Program-made: the position numbers and the translations under genes
Shown: positions 5,230 to 5,330 of the stretch, one piece after another
Layout of the letters: the number at the start of each line of letters is the position of its first letter
Position numbering within the stretch: position 1 is the stretch's first letter
Notes under the pieces: generated by a model
Told to the model about the DNA's origin: nothing
The model's input: the letters and a program-made list of their open reading frames with translations, nothing else
The model's database searches: none
NCBI GenBank assembly: GCA_030597645.1
Contig: JAUVRN010000168.1
Coordinates: 1-5,330, forward strand
Length of the DNA stretch: 5,330 nt
Direction: 5' to 3'
From: Candidatus Zixiibacteriota bacterium
GTDB lineage: Bacteria; Zixibacteria; MSB-5A5; JAUVRN01

Positions 5230-5330
5230 GTGAAGAACTTTACACCCAACCAAATACGCAATGTGGCCCTGTTCGGGCACCAGGGAGCGGGCAAGACAAT
5301 GCTCGCCGAATCGATCCTCTATGTCACAGG
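5230..5330 (+). CDS. fusA: EF-G-like translational GTPase, N-terminal fragment (cut by window end)
   Basis: Only the first 33 residues are present. They read MKNFTPNQIRNVALFGHQGA (1-20) and continue GKTMLAESILYVT. GHQGAGKT (16-23) is the P-loop, with Lys22 and Thr23 for GTP and magnesium. The IRNVALxGHxGAGKTxLAExxLYxTG pattern is that of EF-G-like proteins (EF-G paralogues, often annotated fusA). Canonical EF-G instead has ISAHIDAGKTT, so this may not be the principal elongation factor. EF-G catalyses GTP-dependent ribosomal translocation; paralogues may act in recycling, stress or a minor form of translocation. GTG 5230 is preferred because it matches the usual start of the group. AAGGG ends only one base upstream and GGGGAG sits 13 bases upstream, neither well spaced; an in-frame TTG at 5206 is a weaker alternative. 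Expression is expected from its own promoter at 5158-5186. Confidence 0.88.
   Translation, partial: MKNFTPNQIRNVALFGHQGAGKTMLAESILYVT

Noticed and set aside
4608..5294. 228-codon minus-strand frame running through the lipoprotein gene, the repeats and the promoter
   Set aside because: Its product has no recognisable motif and crosses a clear promoter and the start of the EF-G-like gene.

Overview
The window is a GC-rich, tightly packed piece of bacterial chromosome with every supportable gene on the + strand. It looks like ordinary core-genome housekeeping rather than an island: no transposase, integrase, CRISPR array, tRNA or rRNA was seen. The lineage cannot be fixed from this much sequence. 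The GC-rich codon use, a lipoprotein with a bacterial lipobox, a DinB-type metalloprotein and an EF-G-like paralogue would fit a Gemmatimonadota-like or similar GC-rich environmental bacterium, but that is a guess.

Layout. Positions 1-534 hold the C-terminal half of RuvB, the Holliday-junction branch-migration motor; its start lies outside the window. A 61-residue two-helix DUF2905 membrane protein follows (579-764). It overlaps queA (761-1798, queuosine biosynthesis) by 4 bp, and queA overlaps ispD (1795-2478, MEP isoprenoid pathway) by 4 bp. Three bases later begins a 496-residue GT-C-type polytopic membrane protein (2482-3972). After a 46-bp gap comes a DinB-family four-helix protein (4019-4489), overlapping by 14 bp a 190-residue predicted lipoprotein of unknown function (4476-5048). 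The overlaps and short gaps suggest a single transcript from ruvB through the membrane protein, and probably to the lipoprotein gene. No internal promoter was convincing.

The only sizeable non-coding stretch is 5049-5229. It holds three 32-bp tandem repeats (5046-5141, the first containing the lipoprotein stop codon). These are followed by a near-consensus sigma-70 promoter (TTGACA, 17 bp, TAAAAT), whose -10 box lies inside a small inverted repeat followed by five T's, so a promoter and a terminator-like element overlap. This promoter should drive the last gene, an EF-G-like translational GTPase of which only the first 33 residues are present (from 5230).

The genes do not form one pathway. 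They combine DNA repair (RuvB), tRNA modification (QueA), isoprenoid precursor synthesis (IspD), a probable lipid-linked-sugar glycosyltransferase, two poorly characterised proteins and a translation factor. The least explained parts are the lipoprotein with its internal dyads, and the repeat/promoter region after it. I found no convincing evidence of a new multi-gene system.
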